A stretch of 27,887 nt of DNA, taken from contig DASUYK010000090.1 of NCBI GenBank assembly GCA_036377415.1, positions 1 through 27,887 on the forward strand, in the 5' to 3' direction. The stretch's first letter is position 1. Every line of letters starts with the position of its first letter. The DNA comes from DASUPK01 sp036377415. GTDB taxonomy: Bacteria; Actinomycetota; Thermoleophilia; Solirubrobacterales; 70-9. Positions 14,767 to 21,958 of this stretch are shown here, piece after piece. The notes under the pieces were generated by a model. The model saw only the letters and a program-made list of their open reading frames with translations. It was not told where the DNA came from and made no database searches. The translations under genes and the position numbers were made by a program.

Positions 14767-15390
14767 CTAACCGGCGACGCGGTCGCCGACGGGACGGGGC
14801 TCGAGCCCGCCGCAGATCGTCTCGACGACCAGCTGCTTCGCGTGCTCGAAGGCATCGTCGCTCCCGGGGACGAGATCGAAGATCCAGCCCGAGAGCAGCT
14901 GCTCGATCGCACCGTAGAAGAGCATCGCCGCGAAGTCGGGGTCGACGTCATCCCGGAACTCGCCCGCGGCCTGGGCGTCGGAGACGATCTCGGCGACGAC
15001 GTCGTAGGCGGCGCGGATCTCCGGGAGGTGGGTGCGCCCGAACGAGTTGGCGGCGCGAGTGACCTCGACGATGATCACCTTCATCAGCTCCGGCTCGTGG
15101 CGGTAGGACTCGATGATGAACGAGGCCACGCCGCGGAGCTTGTCCCTCGGGGACGCGTCGCTTCTCTGCATTTCCTGGCTCGCCTCGAGCAGCAGGCTCC
15201 AGCGCTCCGAGAAGAGCTCGTTCAGCATCTGGTCCTTGGAGTCGAAGTAGTGGTAGACGAGCCCGTACGCGACACCTGCCTCGGCCGCGACGTCGGATAC
15301 CCGGGCGCTGTGAAACCCCTGCCGGGCGAAGACCGTGATCGCCGCGTCGAGGATCGCGCGCCGCTTGTCCGGAGCCGGGGTCGCGCTCAT
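14767..15390 (-). CDS. TetR/AcrR family transcriptional regulator
   Basis: The 207-residue protein has a TetR DNA-binding domain at about residues 8-56: KRRAILDAAITVFARQGF, then VSDVAAEAGVAYGLVYHYFDSKDQML. The remainder is the ligand-binding helical domain; it has no recognisable ligand motif. The ATG at 15390 shares one base with the amidase stop (TGATG), and the hydrolase follows after 9 bases, so it sits in the middle of the unit it probably controls. A perfect inverted repeat TGACTG-N2-CAGTCA lies 47 bases before the amidase start and is the likely operator. Confidence 0.9.
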   Translation of the reverse strand: MSATPAPDKRRAILDAAITVFARQGFHSARVSDVAAEAGVAYGLVYHYFDSKDQMLNELFSERWSLLLEASQEMQRSDASPRDKLRGVASFIIESYRHEPELMKVIIVEVTRAANSFGRTHLPEIRAAYDVVAEIVSDAQAAGEFRDDVDPDFAAMLFYGAIEQLLSGWIFDLVPGSDDAFEHAKQLVVETICGGLEPRPVGDRVAG

Positions 15391-16268
15391 CAGGGGGCTC
15401 CCGCGGGGGTGGCGGGCTCGGCGCCCGAAGCCCCGGGCCTCTCGTCGCGGGGCCGCTCCGGCCAGGTGTAGGCATCGGGACGGCGGTGGCGGAGCGACGG
15501 AAGGCTCTCGCGCATCTCGTTCTGGATCGCAAAATCGAGGTCGGCGCTGACGAAGCACTCGGTGTCGGCGGCCTGCGCGATCACCACCCCCCACGGGTCG
15601 ACGATCATCGAGCGTCCGTAGCTGCGGTAGTGCGGCGGCGCGTCGCCGATCTGCCCGGCGGCGACCATGAACACCTGGTCCTCGATCGCCCGGGCCCGGA
15701 TCAGCACCTCCCAGTGGTCGCGCCCGGTGCGCTCGGTGAATGCCGCCGGAACGGTGATCACGCGGGCGCCGCGCAGGGCGAGGATCCGGTAGAGCTCGGG
15801 GAAGCGGAGGTCGTAGCAGATGCTCAGGCCGACCCGAGTCCCCCCGACGTCCCCGATCGCGATCTCGTCGCCCGCCTGCTCGATCGCGGACTCGCGATAG
15901 GAGACGTCCCCGACGTCGACGTCGAACATGTGGATCTTCCGGTAGATCGCGCGCCGCTCTCCATCCGGGCCGAACATCACCGACGTGTTCGCGAGCTTCT
16001 CCCAGCCCTCGACCCTCTCGGGGACGCTGCCGGCGACCAGGAAGATGCCGAGCTCGCGCGCCCAGCTTGCCGCAGCCGCCAGCGCGGGGCCGTCCAGCTC
16101 CTCGGCCGCCGACTGAACGGCTTCGGGGGGACCGAGAACGGTCCACTTCTCGGGCAGGACGACGAGCTCGGCGCCGACTCCCGCGGCCGCCCGCACGAGG
16201 CGCTCGGCGACCTCGAGGTTGCGGTCGGATTCATCCGTGGAGTTGAGCTGTACTGCTGCGGCTCGCAT
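15390..16268 (-). CDS. Nitrilase-superfamily carbon-nitrogen hydrolase (Nit1-like amidase)
   Basis: The superfamily hydrolyses amides or nitriles with a Glu-Lys-Cys triad, all present: Glu40 in VLPEKW, Lys111 in YRKIHMFDVDV and Cys151 in SICYDLRFPELYR. The last motif and KIHMFDVD resemble the Nit1/deaminated-glutathione amidase group, but in an actinobacterium without glutathione the natural substrate may differ. The first 265 residues are typical; a Pro/Arg-rich tail follows. Start ATG 16268. It heads a likely amidase-TetR-hydrolase operon and is divergent from an extended SDR, with a TetR-like operator between. Confidence 0.9.
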   Translation of the reverse strand: MRAAAVQLNSTDESDRNLEVAERLVRAAAGVGAELVVLPEKWTVLGPPEAVQSAAEELDGPALAAAASWARELGIFLVAGSVPERVEGWEKLANTSVMFGPDGERRAIYRKIHMFDVDVGDVSYRESAIEQAGDEIAIGDVGGTRVGLSICYDLRFPELYRILALRGARVITVPAAFTERTGRDHWEVLIRARAIEDQVFMVAAGQIGDAPPHYRSYGRSMIVDPWGVVIAQAADTECFVSADLDFAIQNEMRESLPSLRHRRPDAYTWPERPRDERPGASGAEPATPAGAP

Positions 16269-16314
16269 ATCTCTCAGGCGCGTACCCGGTTCCCCTAGGC
16301 CGAGCCGTTTCGGC

Positions 16315-16328
16315 TGACTGACCAGTCA
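16315..16328. promoter_or_regulatory. TetR-type operator (perfect inverted repeat)
   Basis: TGACTG-AC-CAGTCA is a perfect 6+6 inverted repeat in the 118-base gap between the divergent amidase and SDR genes. On the minus strand it follows a TAGATT -10-like box (16333-16328) directly, so a bound repressor would cover the transcript start. The TetR gene two positions into the amidase operon is the natural candidate for binding it. Confidence 0.6.
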
Positions 16329-16374
16329 ATCTAGCGGGTAGGGCACGCGGAGAATGCTGAGAATATTGCCCGCG

Positions 16375-16380
16375 TAGGAT
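16375..16380 (+). promoter_or_regulatory. -10 box for leaderless start of the second SDR
   Basis: TAGGAT ends 6 bases before ATG 16387. No ribosome binding site precedes the ATG and no convincing -35 was found. It is the clearest example in the window of the leaderless spacing. Confidence 0.5.
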
Positions 16381-16386
16381 TGGCCG

Positions 16387-17361
16387 ATGCGCGTCCTGGT
16401 CACTGGGGCGACGGGGAAGGTCGGCCACGCCATCGCCTCCGCCCTCCTCGACACGGGGGACTCGGTGCGGGCCCTGGTCCGGGATCCGAGTCGGGCGGCG
16501 AGCGTCCTGCCCGCCGGAATCGAGCCACACCAAGGCGACGTCACCGACCCGGACAGCCTGGCGGGGGCGGTGGACGGCTGCGAGGTCGTCTTCAACTCGA
16601 TGGGACTCCCAGAGCAGTGGGTCCGCGACGTGGCGATCTTCGATCAGGTCAATGCGATCGGCAGTGGCGCGCTGGCCGGCGCCGCGAGGCGGGCAGGCGT
16701 CCGGCGCTTGGTTCACACCTCGACACACGACGTCTTCGCCGCCGAGGCCGGAGAGCGATTCGACGAGACGATGCTCGCGACCGAACCGAAGGGCACGGCC
16801 TACGAGCGCTCGAAACAGCGCGCCGAGGAGCTCGTCCTTGCCGAGCGTGACGGGATCGAGGTCGTCATCCTCAACCCGTCCGGGGTCTACGGACCCGGCC
16901 CGTCCTCGACGGTCTCGTTCGACCGGGGGATGTTCGAGCCGCTCGTGCGGAAGCGCCTCCCCGCCCTCCCCCCGGGGGGCAGCGGCCTGGTCTTCACCGA
17001 GGGCGTCGCCGCCGGCCACCTGCTCGCCGCCGAGAGGGGCGCCGACGGCGAGCGCTACATCCTCGCCGACACCTACGCGACGCTCAGGGAGCTCGCGGAG
17101 ACCGTCGTCAGCGTCGCCGGGCGCGGGCGGGTCCCGCCCTCGATGCCCGTTCCGCTCGCCCGCATCTTCGCCGGCGTCGGCGAGGGCGTCTCGCGGGTGA
17201 TCCGACGGCCGCCGATGCTCTCGCGCGGGCAGCTCCACTACTTCCGCTGGCAGGCCCGGCCAGATTCGTCGAAGGCCCAGAGCGAGCTCGGCTGGCGGCC
17301 GACCCCGCTCGAGGATGGGATCCGGGCGACGCTCTCGGCGATGGGGCTGCTCGAGGCGTAA
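16387..17361 (+). CDS. Extended SDR: NAD(P)-dependent epimerase/dehydratase
   Basis: The 324-residue protein has the dinucleotide loop TGATGKVG (residues 6-13) and active-site Tyr139 and Lys143 in YERSK. ILNPSGVYGPGP and SELGWRPTPLEDGIRATL fit the dihydroflavonol-reductase-like group, the same as the SDR at 10123-11181, but the two differ clearly in sequence, so they are not a recent duplication. The substrate is unknown. It is divergent from the amidase operon and may share its TetR operator. The cyclase/ATPase gene follows after 22 bases with its own ribosome binding site. Confidence 0.87.
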   Translation: MRVLVTGATGKVGHAIASALLDTGDSVRALVRDPSRAASVLPAGIEPHQGDVTDPDSLAGAVDGCEVVFNSMGLPEQWVRDVAIFDQVNAIGSGALAGAARRAGVRRLVHTSTHDVFAAEAGERFDETMLATEPKGTAYERSKQRAEELVLAERDGIEVVILNPSGVYGPGPSSTVSFDRGMFEPLVRKRLPALPPGGSGLVFTEGVAAGHLLAAERGADGERYILADTYATLRELAETVVSVAGRGRVPPSMPVPLARIFAGVGEGVSRVIRRPPMLSRGQLHYFRWQARPDSSKAQSELGWRPTPLEDGIRATLSAMGLLEA

Positions 17362-17383
17362 GCTTCGCCGAGGTGGAGAAGGG

Positions 17384-20300
17384 ATGAGCGTCACTCCGGA
17401 GACGGAGTCGTGCCGTGCCTGCGGGGCGGGCAACCCGGCGGGCGCGCGCTTCTGCGGGAGCTGTGGGGCCAATCTCGCGGCCCCCGAGCAGTGCCCAGCT
17501 TGCGGCGCCGAGAACCCCGCCGGCCAGGCGTTCTGCAATTCGTGCGGCGCCCGGCTCGCCGCCGAGTCCGAAGGGAGCGAGCCCTCCCTCAGCACCACTC
17601 ACGCCGAGGCCGACGGCGAGCGCAAGCAGGTCACGGTCCTGTTCGCGGACGTGAAGGGCTCGATGAACATGGCCGAGCAGGTCGACCCGGACGAATGGCG
17701 GCAGATCATGCAGCGCTTCTTCTCCCTGCTCTCCGATGGCGTACGCCGCTTCGAGGGGACCGTCGACAAGTTCACCGGCGACGGGATCATGGCCCTGTTC
17801 GGCGCACCGATCGCGCACGAGGATCACGCTGCCCGCGCCTGTTTCGCCGCGCTCAGCATCGGCGAGCTGGTCGCCGAGTACGCCACCGAGCTACGCCGGG
17901 CCAGGGGCATGAACTTCTCGGTCCGGATCGGGATCAACTCCGGCGAAGTCGTCGCGGGCGCGATCGGCATGGACAGCGAGCTCGAGTACACCGCGGTCGG
18001 CCATACCGTCGGGCTCGCCCAACGGATGGAGGCGCTGGCCGAGCCCGGCAAGGCCTACCTCACGGAGCACACCGCGAAGCTGGCCGAGGGCTACCTGGAG
18101 CTGAAGGACCTGGGCGAATTCGAGGTGAAGGGGGCTAGCCGCCCGATTCGGGTGTTCGAGCTGGTCGGCGCGGGCTCCGCGCGCTCGCGATTCGACCTCT
18201 CCCGGGAGCGGGGTCTCTCCAGATTCGTCGGCAGGGCGGAGGAGACCAAGCTGCTCGCCGAGGCGCTCGAGCAGGCCAAGCAGGGGCGCGGAGGCGTGAT
18301 CGGGGTCGTCGCCGATCCCGGGATCGGGAAGAGTCGGCTCTGCCAGGAGTTCGCGGACCGATGCAGAGCGGACGGGATCGACGTCTACGAGACACAGGCA
18401 CAGGCTCATGGAACGGCGATTCCGTTCCTCCCGGTGCTGCATATGATGCGCGGCTACTTCGGCATCGAGGACCGCGATTCCGAGCGCGTGGCGAGAGAGA
18501 AGATCGCGGGCCGGCTGCTTCTCCTCGATCCCGACTTCTCCGACGACCTGCCGCTGGTCTTCGACTTCCTGGGCGTTCCGGACCCCGAGCGCCCGGCGCC
18601 CCAGGTGAGCGGCGAAGCGAGGCAGCGGCTGCTTCGGGGAGTGATCAAGCGGCTTTACCGAACACCGGGGCGCACCGATGTGGTCGTCAACGTGATGGAG
18701 GACCTGCACTGGATGGACGAGGGCAGCGAGCAGATCGTGGCCGAGGTGGTCTCGGCTGTGGAAGGAACCGCCACCTTGGCGCTCGTGAACTTCAGGCCGG
18801 AATACCAGGCTGAATGGACGGACTCTCCGATCTACCGGCGCATCCCGCTGCTGCCGCTCGGCCCCGAGTCGACCGCAGAGCTGCTGGCAGACCTCGCCGG
18901 CACCGACCCTTCGCTCGACGGGCTCGCCGAGCTGATCCACGAGCGCACAGGCGGAAACCCGTTCTTCATCGAGGAGATGGTGCGCGAGCTGGTCGAGGCG
19001 GGCTACCTCGAGGGAGAGCGGGGCGGGTACCGGCTGACGAAGCCCGTCGACGACACCGGTGTTCCGGCAACTGTCCAAGCCATCCTGGCAGCGCGGATAG
19101 ACAGGCTCGAAACGGCGAAGGCGCTCCTCCAGGCCGCTTCCGTGATCGGCAAGGAGGTGCCGGAGCCCGCGCTGCGGATCGTCGCCGGCGTCGAGGACGA
19201 CGCGCTTGCGGAGGGGCTGAAGGAGCTGATCGGCGCGGGCTTCCTCTACGAGGCGGAGATCTATCCGGAGAGGGTGCTCGCCTTCAGCCACCCGCTGACG
19301 CAGGAGGTCGCGTACGGCTCTCAGCTCGGCGAGCAGCGCGCCAAGGCGCATGCCGCCGCCGCCCGAGCGATGATCGAGCTCAACCCCGAGCGCCACGACG
19401 AGCTGGCGGCGCTGATCGCCCAGCACCTCGAGCTTGGCGGGGAGACGCTCGAGGCCGCGCGCTGGAACGCGCGCGCCGCCCACTGGGCCGGATACGGGCA
19501 TCCCCGAGATGCAATGCGCCTCTGGGCCAAGGTATCCGAGCTGGCCGCGGAACTGCCGGAGGACGAAGAGACCTCGGCTCTGGCTGTCTTCTCGCGGCTG
19601 CTTCAGCTCGATTACGCGTGGAGATTGGGAATGGACCAGAAGCGCGTCGACACCCTCCTGGGCGAGGCCAAAGAGATCGCAACCCGGCTCGGTGATCTCC
19701 GCTCGCTCACCTTGCTGAAGATGATGGAGTCGGTGCGCCCAGGGCTGGAGCAGGATGCGGAGACCTGGACCAGCCAGGCGGCGGACGCGATAGCGCTGGC
19801 CGACCGTTCCGGCGATGACGCCTTTCGGGTCGCGATCAGGACAGCGTGCTCGTATTCCTACCTCTGCGCAGGTGACTGGGCCGAGGTCGAGCGGCTCCTC
19901 GACGAGGCGCTGGAGATCGCGGGCGATGATCGGGGAGCGGGAGTCGGGATCATCATCGGCTGCCCGGTCGCCTGGGCTCTGATGGGGAAGGGCGTTCTGC
20001 TCCGCGAGCGCGGCGAGCTCGACGAGGCCTACGAGCTCTGCGAGGCCGCCTTGCGGATCGCCGCCGAGCAGGGCGACCCCGAGACCGAGGGTTGGACCCG
20101 GGGCAGCCAAGTCACGATCCGCTGCTACCGCGGCGAAACCAGCGAGGCGCTGGCCCTGGCAGAGCGCAATTACGAGCTCACCGAGCGCCTCGGCGACGTC
20201 TTCTCTCGGACCTGGGCGCTGGTCTATCTCGGCATCGCGCGGGTCTACGCCGAGGAATTCGAGGGCGGTCTCGAAGCCCTGGAGCGGGCAGAGCGGCTCT

Positions 20301-20620
20301 ACCGCGAGGCGATGGGCAAAGGCGGAGAGGCTGAAGCCTGGCGAGCCGCATTTCGAGCAGAGGCCCTGCTGGGGCTGGGTCGCACGGCCGAGGCGCTCGC
20401 GACCGCCGAGGGAGCGGCATCGATCGCCCGCGAGCGCGGAATGAAGTGGTCATTGCCGCGCGCGGCACGGATCCTCGGGCGAGCGCGCACCGCCGCGGGC
20501 AAGCCCGGGGCCGAGGAGGCCTTCGAGGAGGGGGCTGCGGCGGCCCGCGAGGTGGGTCTGATGGTCGAGCTCGAGGCGATCGAGGAGGACAGGCGCGCGG
20601 TCGCGGCCCGGCTGACCTAG
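17384..20620 (+). CDS. Zinc-ribbon / class III cyclase-domain / AAA ATPase / TPR signalling protein
   Basis: The protein has 1078 residues; the start is ATG 17384, preceded by GGAGAAGGG. Order: two zinc ribbons (Cys10, 13, 24, 27 and Cys37, 40, 51, 54); a class III adenylate/guanylate cyclase domain at about 80-260; an AAA/STAND-type ATPase from about 285, with P-loop ADPGIGKS at 310-317 (Ala where the first Gly is usual) and Walker B VVVNVMEDLHW ending at Glu439/Asp440; and a helical TPR-like C-terminal half (about 650-1070). The first cyclase metal Asp89 (FADVKGS) and the GDG loop are kept. However, the usual GDTVNLAAR motif reads GHTVGLAQR: His207 replaces Asp and Gly210 replaces the transition-state Asn, while Arg214 is kept. 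Cyclase activity is therefore doubtful. It is likely a nucleotide-sensing signalling hub. Its stop shares CTAG with the convergent methyltransferase-like gene. Confidence 0.9.
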   Translation: MSVTPETESCRACGAGNPAGARFCGSCGANLAAPEQCPACGAENPAGQAFCNSCGARLAAESEGSEPSLSTTHAEADGERKQVTVLFADVKGSMNMAEQVDPDEWRQIMQRFFSLLSDGVRRFEGTVDKFTGDGIMALFGAPIAHEDHAARACFAALSIGELVAEYATELRRARGMNFSVRIGINSGEVVAGAIGMDSELEYTAVGHTVGLAQRMEALAEPGKAYLTEHTAKLAEGYLELKDLGEFEVKGASRPIRVFELVGAGSARSRFDLSRERGLSRFVGRAEETKLLAEALEQAKQGRGGVIGVVADPGIGKSRLCQEFADRCRADGIDVYETQAQAHGTAIPFLPVLHMMRGYFGIEDRDSERVAREKIAGRLLLLDPDFSDDLPLVFDFLGVPDPERPAPQVSGEARQRLLRGVIKRLYRTPGRTDVVVNVMEDLHWMDEGSEQIVAEVVSAVEGTATLALVNFRPEYQAEWTDSPIYRRIPLLPLGPESTAELLADLAGTDPSLDGLAELIHERTGGNPFFIEEMVRELVEAGYLEGERGGYRLTKPVDDTGVPATVQAILAARIDRLETAKALLQAASVIGKEVPEPALRIVAGVEDDALAEGLKELIGAGFLYEAEIYPERVLAFSHPLTQEVAYGSQLGEQRAKAHAAAARAMIELNPERHDELAALIAQHLELGGETLEAARWNARAAHWAGYGHPRDAMRLWAKVSELAAELPEDEETSALAVFSRLLQLDYAWRLGMDQKRVDTLLGEAKEIATRLGDLRSLTLLKMMESVRPGLEQDAETWTSQAADAIALADRSGDDAFRVAIRTACSYSYLCAGDWAEVERLLDEALEIAGDDRGAGVGIIIGCPVAWALMGKGVLLRERGELDEAYELCEAALRIAAEQGDPETEGWTRGSQVTIRCYRGETSEALALAERNYELTERLGDVFSRTWALVYLGIARVYAEEFEGGLEALERAERLYREAMGKGGEAEAWRAAFRAEALLGLGRTAEALATAEGAASIARERGMKWSLPRAARILGRARTAAGKPGAEEAFEEGAAAAREVGLMVELEAIEEDRRAVAARLT

Positions 20621-21219
20621 CCGAGTCGGCCAAGGCCCGGGAGAAAGCGCCCCACCCGGGCGGCCCAGACGAGGTAGGGCTCGCCGTGGGCGCGGACCAG
20701 ATAGGGCTCCTCGACGAGCCGGACCTGGACCTCGAAGGCGAGAATCCCCGCGGGGATCGACGCGAGCGAGAGCCAGGTCGGGACCAACAGCGCGAACCCG
20801 AGCCAGGCGACGACCATGAAGGTGTAGATCGGGTTCCGGCAGAGCGCAAAGACGCCGCCGGTGACCAGCTCGGTGCGCTCGTCCTCGTCGACGCCGATCC
20901 GCCACGACGCCCCCATCGCCATCTGGGCGAGAAAGGTGCCGGCGATCCCGACGGCGCAGAGGGCAAAGCCGAGGGCGTGCAGTGGAGCCTTGTCGAGCCC
21001 GTCGATCGGCTCGACCACGCCGCACAGGACGAGGACCGGGTTCGCGATCCCCATCCCCATCGCGGCGGCGAACAGCCCCCCGCCGAGAATCTCCATCGGC
21101 GGCGCGCCTCGAAGGCTGGCGATCCCCGTGCCACCGGTAGTCCGCAGGGCGACCGCGACGCGGACGCCGAAGGCGAGCGCCAGGTAGACGACCAGCAGGC
21201 CGACGGCCCAGCCGGCCAA
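20617..21219 (-). CDS. Isoprenylcysteine carboxyl-methyltransferase-family membrane protein
   Basis: The 200-residue protein has about five hydrophobic helices and the PEMT/ICMT-like signature: GASWRIGVDE (103-112), CRNPIYTFM (127-135) and EEPYLVRAHGEPYLVWAARVGRFLP (from 170; given as a region with Glu170, Glu171 and His178 as key residues). Family members methylate lipids or C-terminal isoprenylcysteine with AdoMet; the bacterial substrates are mostly unknown. The TTG start at 21219 is one base after the MerR stop, so it is the last gene of the acyl-CoA operon. The stop overlaps the cyclase/ATPase stop by 3 bases in opposite directions. Confidence 0.82.
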   Translation of the reverse strand: MAGWAVGLLVVYLALAFGVRVAVALRTTGGTGIASLRGAPPMEILGGGLFAAAMGMGIANPVLVLCGVVEPIDGLDKAPLHALGFALCAVGIAGTFLAQMAMGASWRIGVDEDERTELVTGGVFALCRNPIYTFMVVAWLGFALLVPTWLSLASIPAGILAFEVQVRLVEEPYLVRAHGEPYLVWAARVGRFLPGLGRLG

Positions 21220-21220
21220 C

Positions 21221-21958
21221 TCAGGAGCCGGAGCCGTCCGAGTCCGGAGTCGAGCCCCGCCTGCGTTCCAGCTCGGCGACGAGAGCCTTGGTGTGCATCG
21301 CGGCGAGCAGATCGTTGAGCGGCTGGTTGCCGGCCTCGATCAGGGCCATCGCCTCGTCCGGGTCGATCTCGCCGGCGAGGCGCTCCATCAGCACATCCAC
21401 CTCCTGCTTCACCAGGGCCGCCATCGCGTCCTTGTAGCGAAGGGTGTCGTACACCGTGAAGCCGATCCGCTCCTCGTAGCCGCCCGCCCGGAAGCGGCTG
21501 ATCGCTTCGAGAATGCGGACGTCGGTGGGGGAGTAGCCGTGATCGTCGGGCGTCAGGACCTCGAGCTCGGCGAGCCGGTCGAGGACGTCCTGGGGCAGGT
21601 CGTAGCGGTGGCGGACCTCCGCGGCGCTCACCCGGTCGCTCTCTCCGGCGAGGGCATGCTCGAGCAGCCTGTCCCCCAGCTCGATCAGGGCCCTCGCGCG
21701 GTCCGGATCCTCTTCGAGCAGGTCCTTGATCACCCGCAGCGGCATGAAGCGCTCCTCCTGGAGCTGCTTGATCAGCTTGATCCGGTCGACGAACTCGGCC
21801 GGGTAGTAGGCCATGTTCCGCGACGTCCTGATGGGCTCAGGCAACAGGCCCTCGCGCAGATAGTGCTTGATCGTCGCCGCCGAGACGCCCGAGGCCCGCG
21901 CGAGCTCCCCCATCCGGAGCATCTCCTCGTTCTTGCTCTTCGCCCTCGCCGCGCTCAT
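21221..21958 (-). CDS. MerR family transcriptional regulator
   Basis: The 245-residue protein has an N-terminal MerR DNA-binding domain (about 14-85): LRMGELARASGVSAATIKHYLREGLL, wing residues around NMAYYP, and RIKLIKQLQEERFMPLRVIKDLL. The C-terminal part (about 95-235) is helical and longer than in metal-type MerR proteins, with no conserved Cys pair, suggesting an organic or acyl-CoA-type effector. ATG 21958 overlaps the CoA transferase stop by 4 bases (ATGA). As an operon member it may regulate the acyl-CoA genes, with the palindromes at 26792-26838 as candidate targets; this is inference. Confidence 0.88.
   Translation of the reverse strand: MSAARAKSKNEEMLRMGELARASGVSAATIKHYLREGLLPEPIRTSRNMAYYPAEFVDRIKLIKQLQEERFMPLRVIKDLLEEDPDRARALIELGDRLLEHALAGESDRVSAAEVRHRYDLPQDVLDRLAELEVLTPDDHGYSPTDVRILEAISRFRAGGYEERIGFTVYDTLRYKDAMAALVKQEVDVLMERLAGEIDPDEAMALIEAGNQPLNDLLAAMHTKALVAELERRRGSTPDSDGSGS

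Noticed and set aside
13510..15471. A 653-codon open frame on the plus strand
   Set aside because: It is antisense to the hydrolase, TetR and amidase genes, all with intact catalytic or DNA-binding motifs; no homology of its own.
16263..16290. Possible further repeat copy (CTCGCATAT ... CCCGGTT)
   Set aside because: Only short matches to the repeat core, in a different order; the CTCGCAT part is the reverse complement of the amidase start codon region.
17891..20110. A 739-codon open frame on the minus strand inside the cyclase/ATPase gene
   Set aside because: It is antisense to a gene with clear domains on the plus strand, has no recognisable domain and the His/Arg/Gly-rich composition of GC-rich shadow frames.
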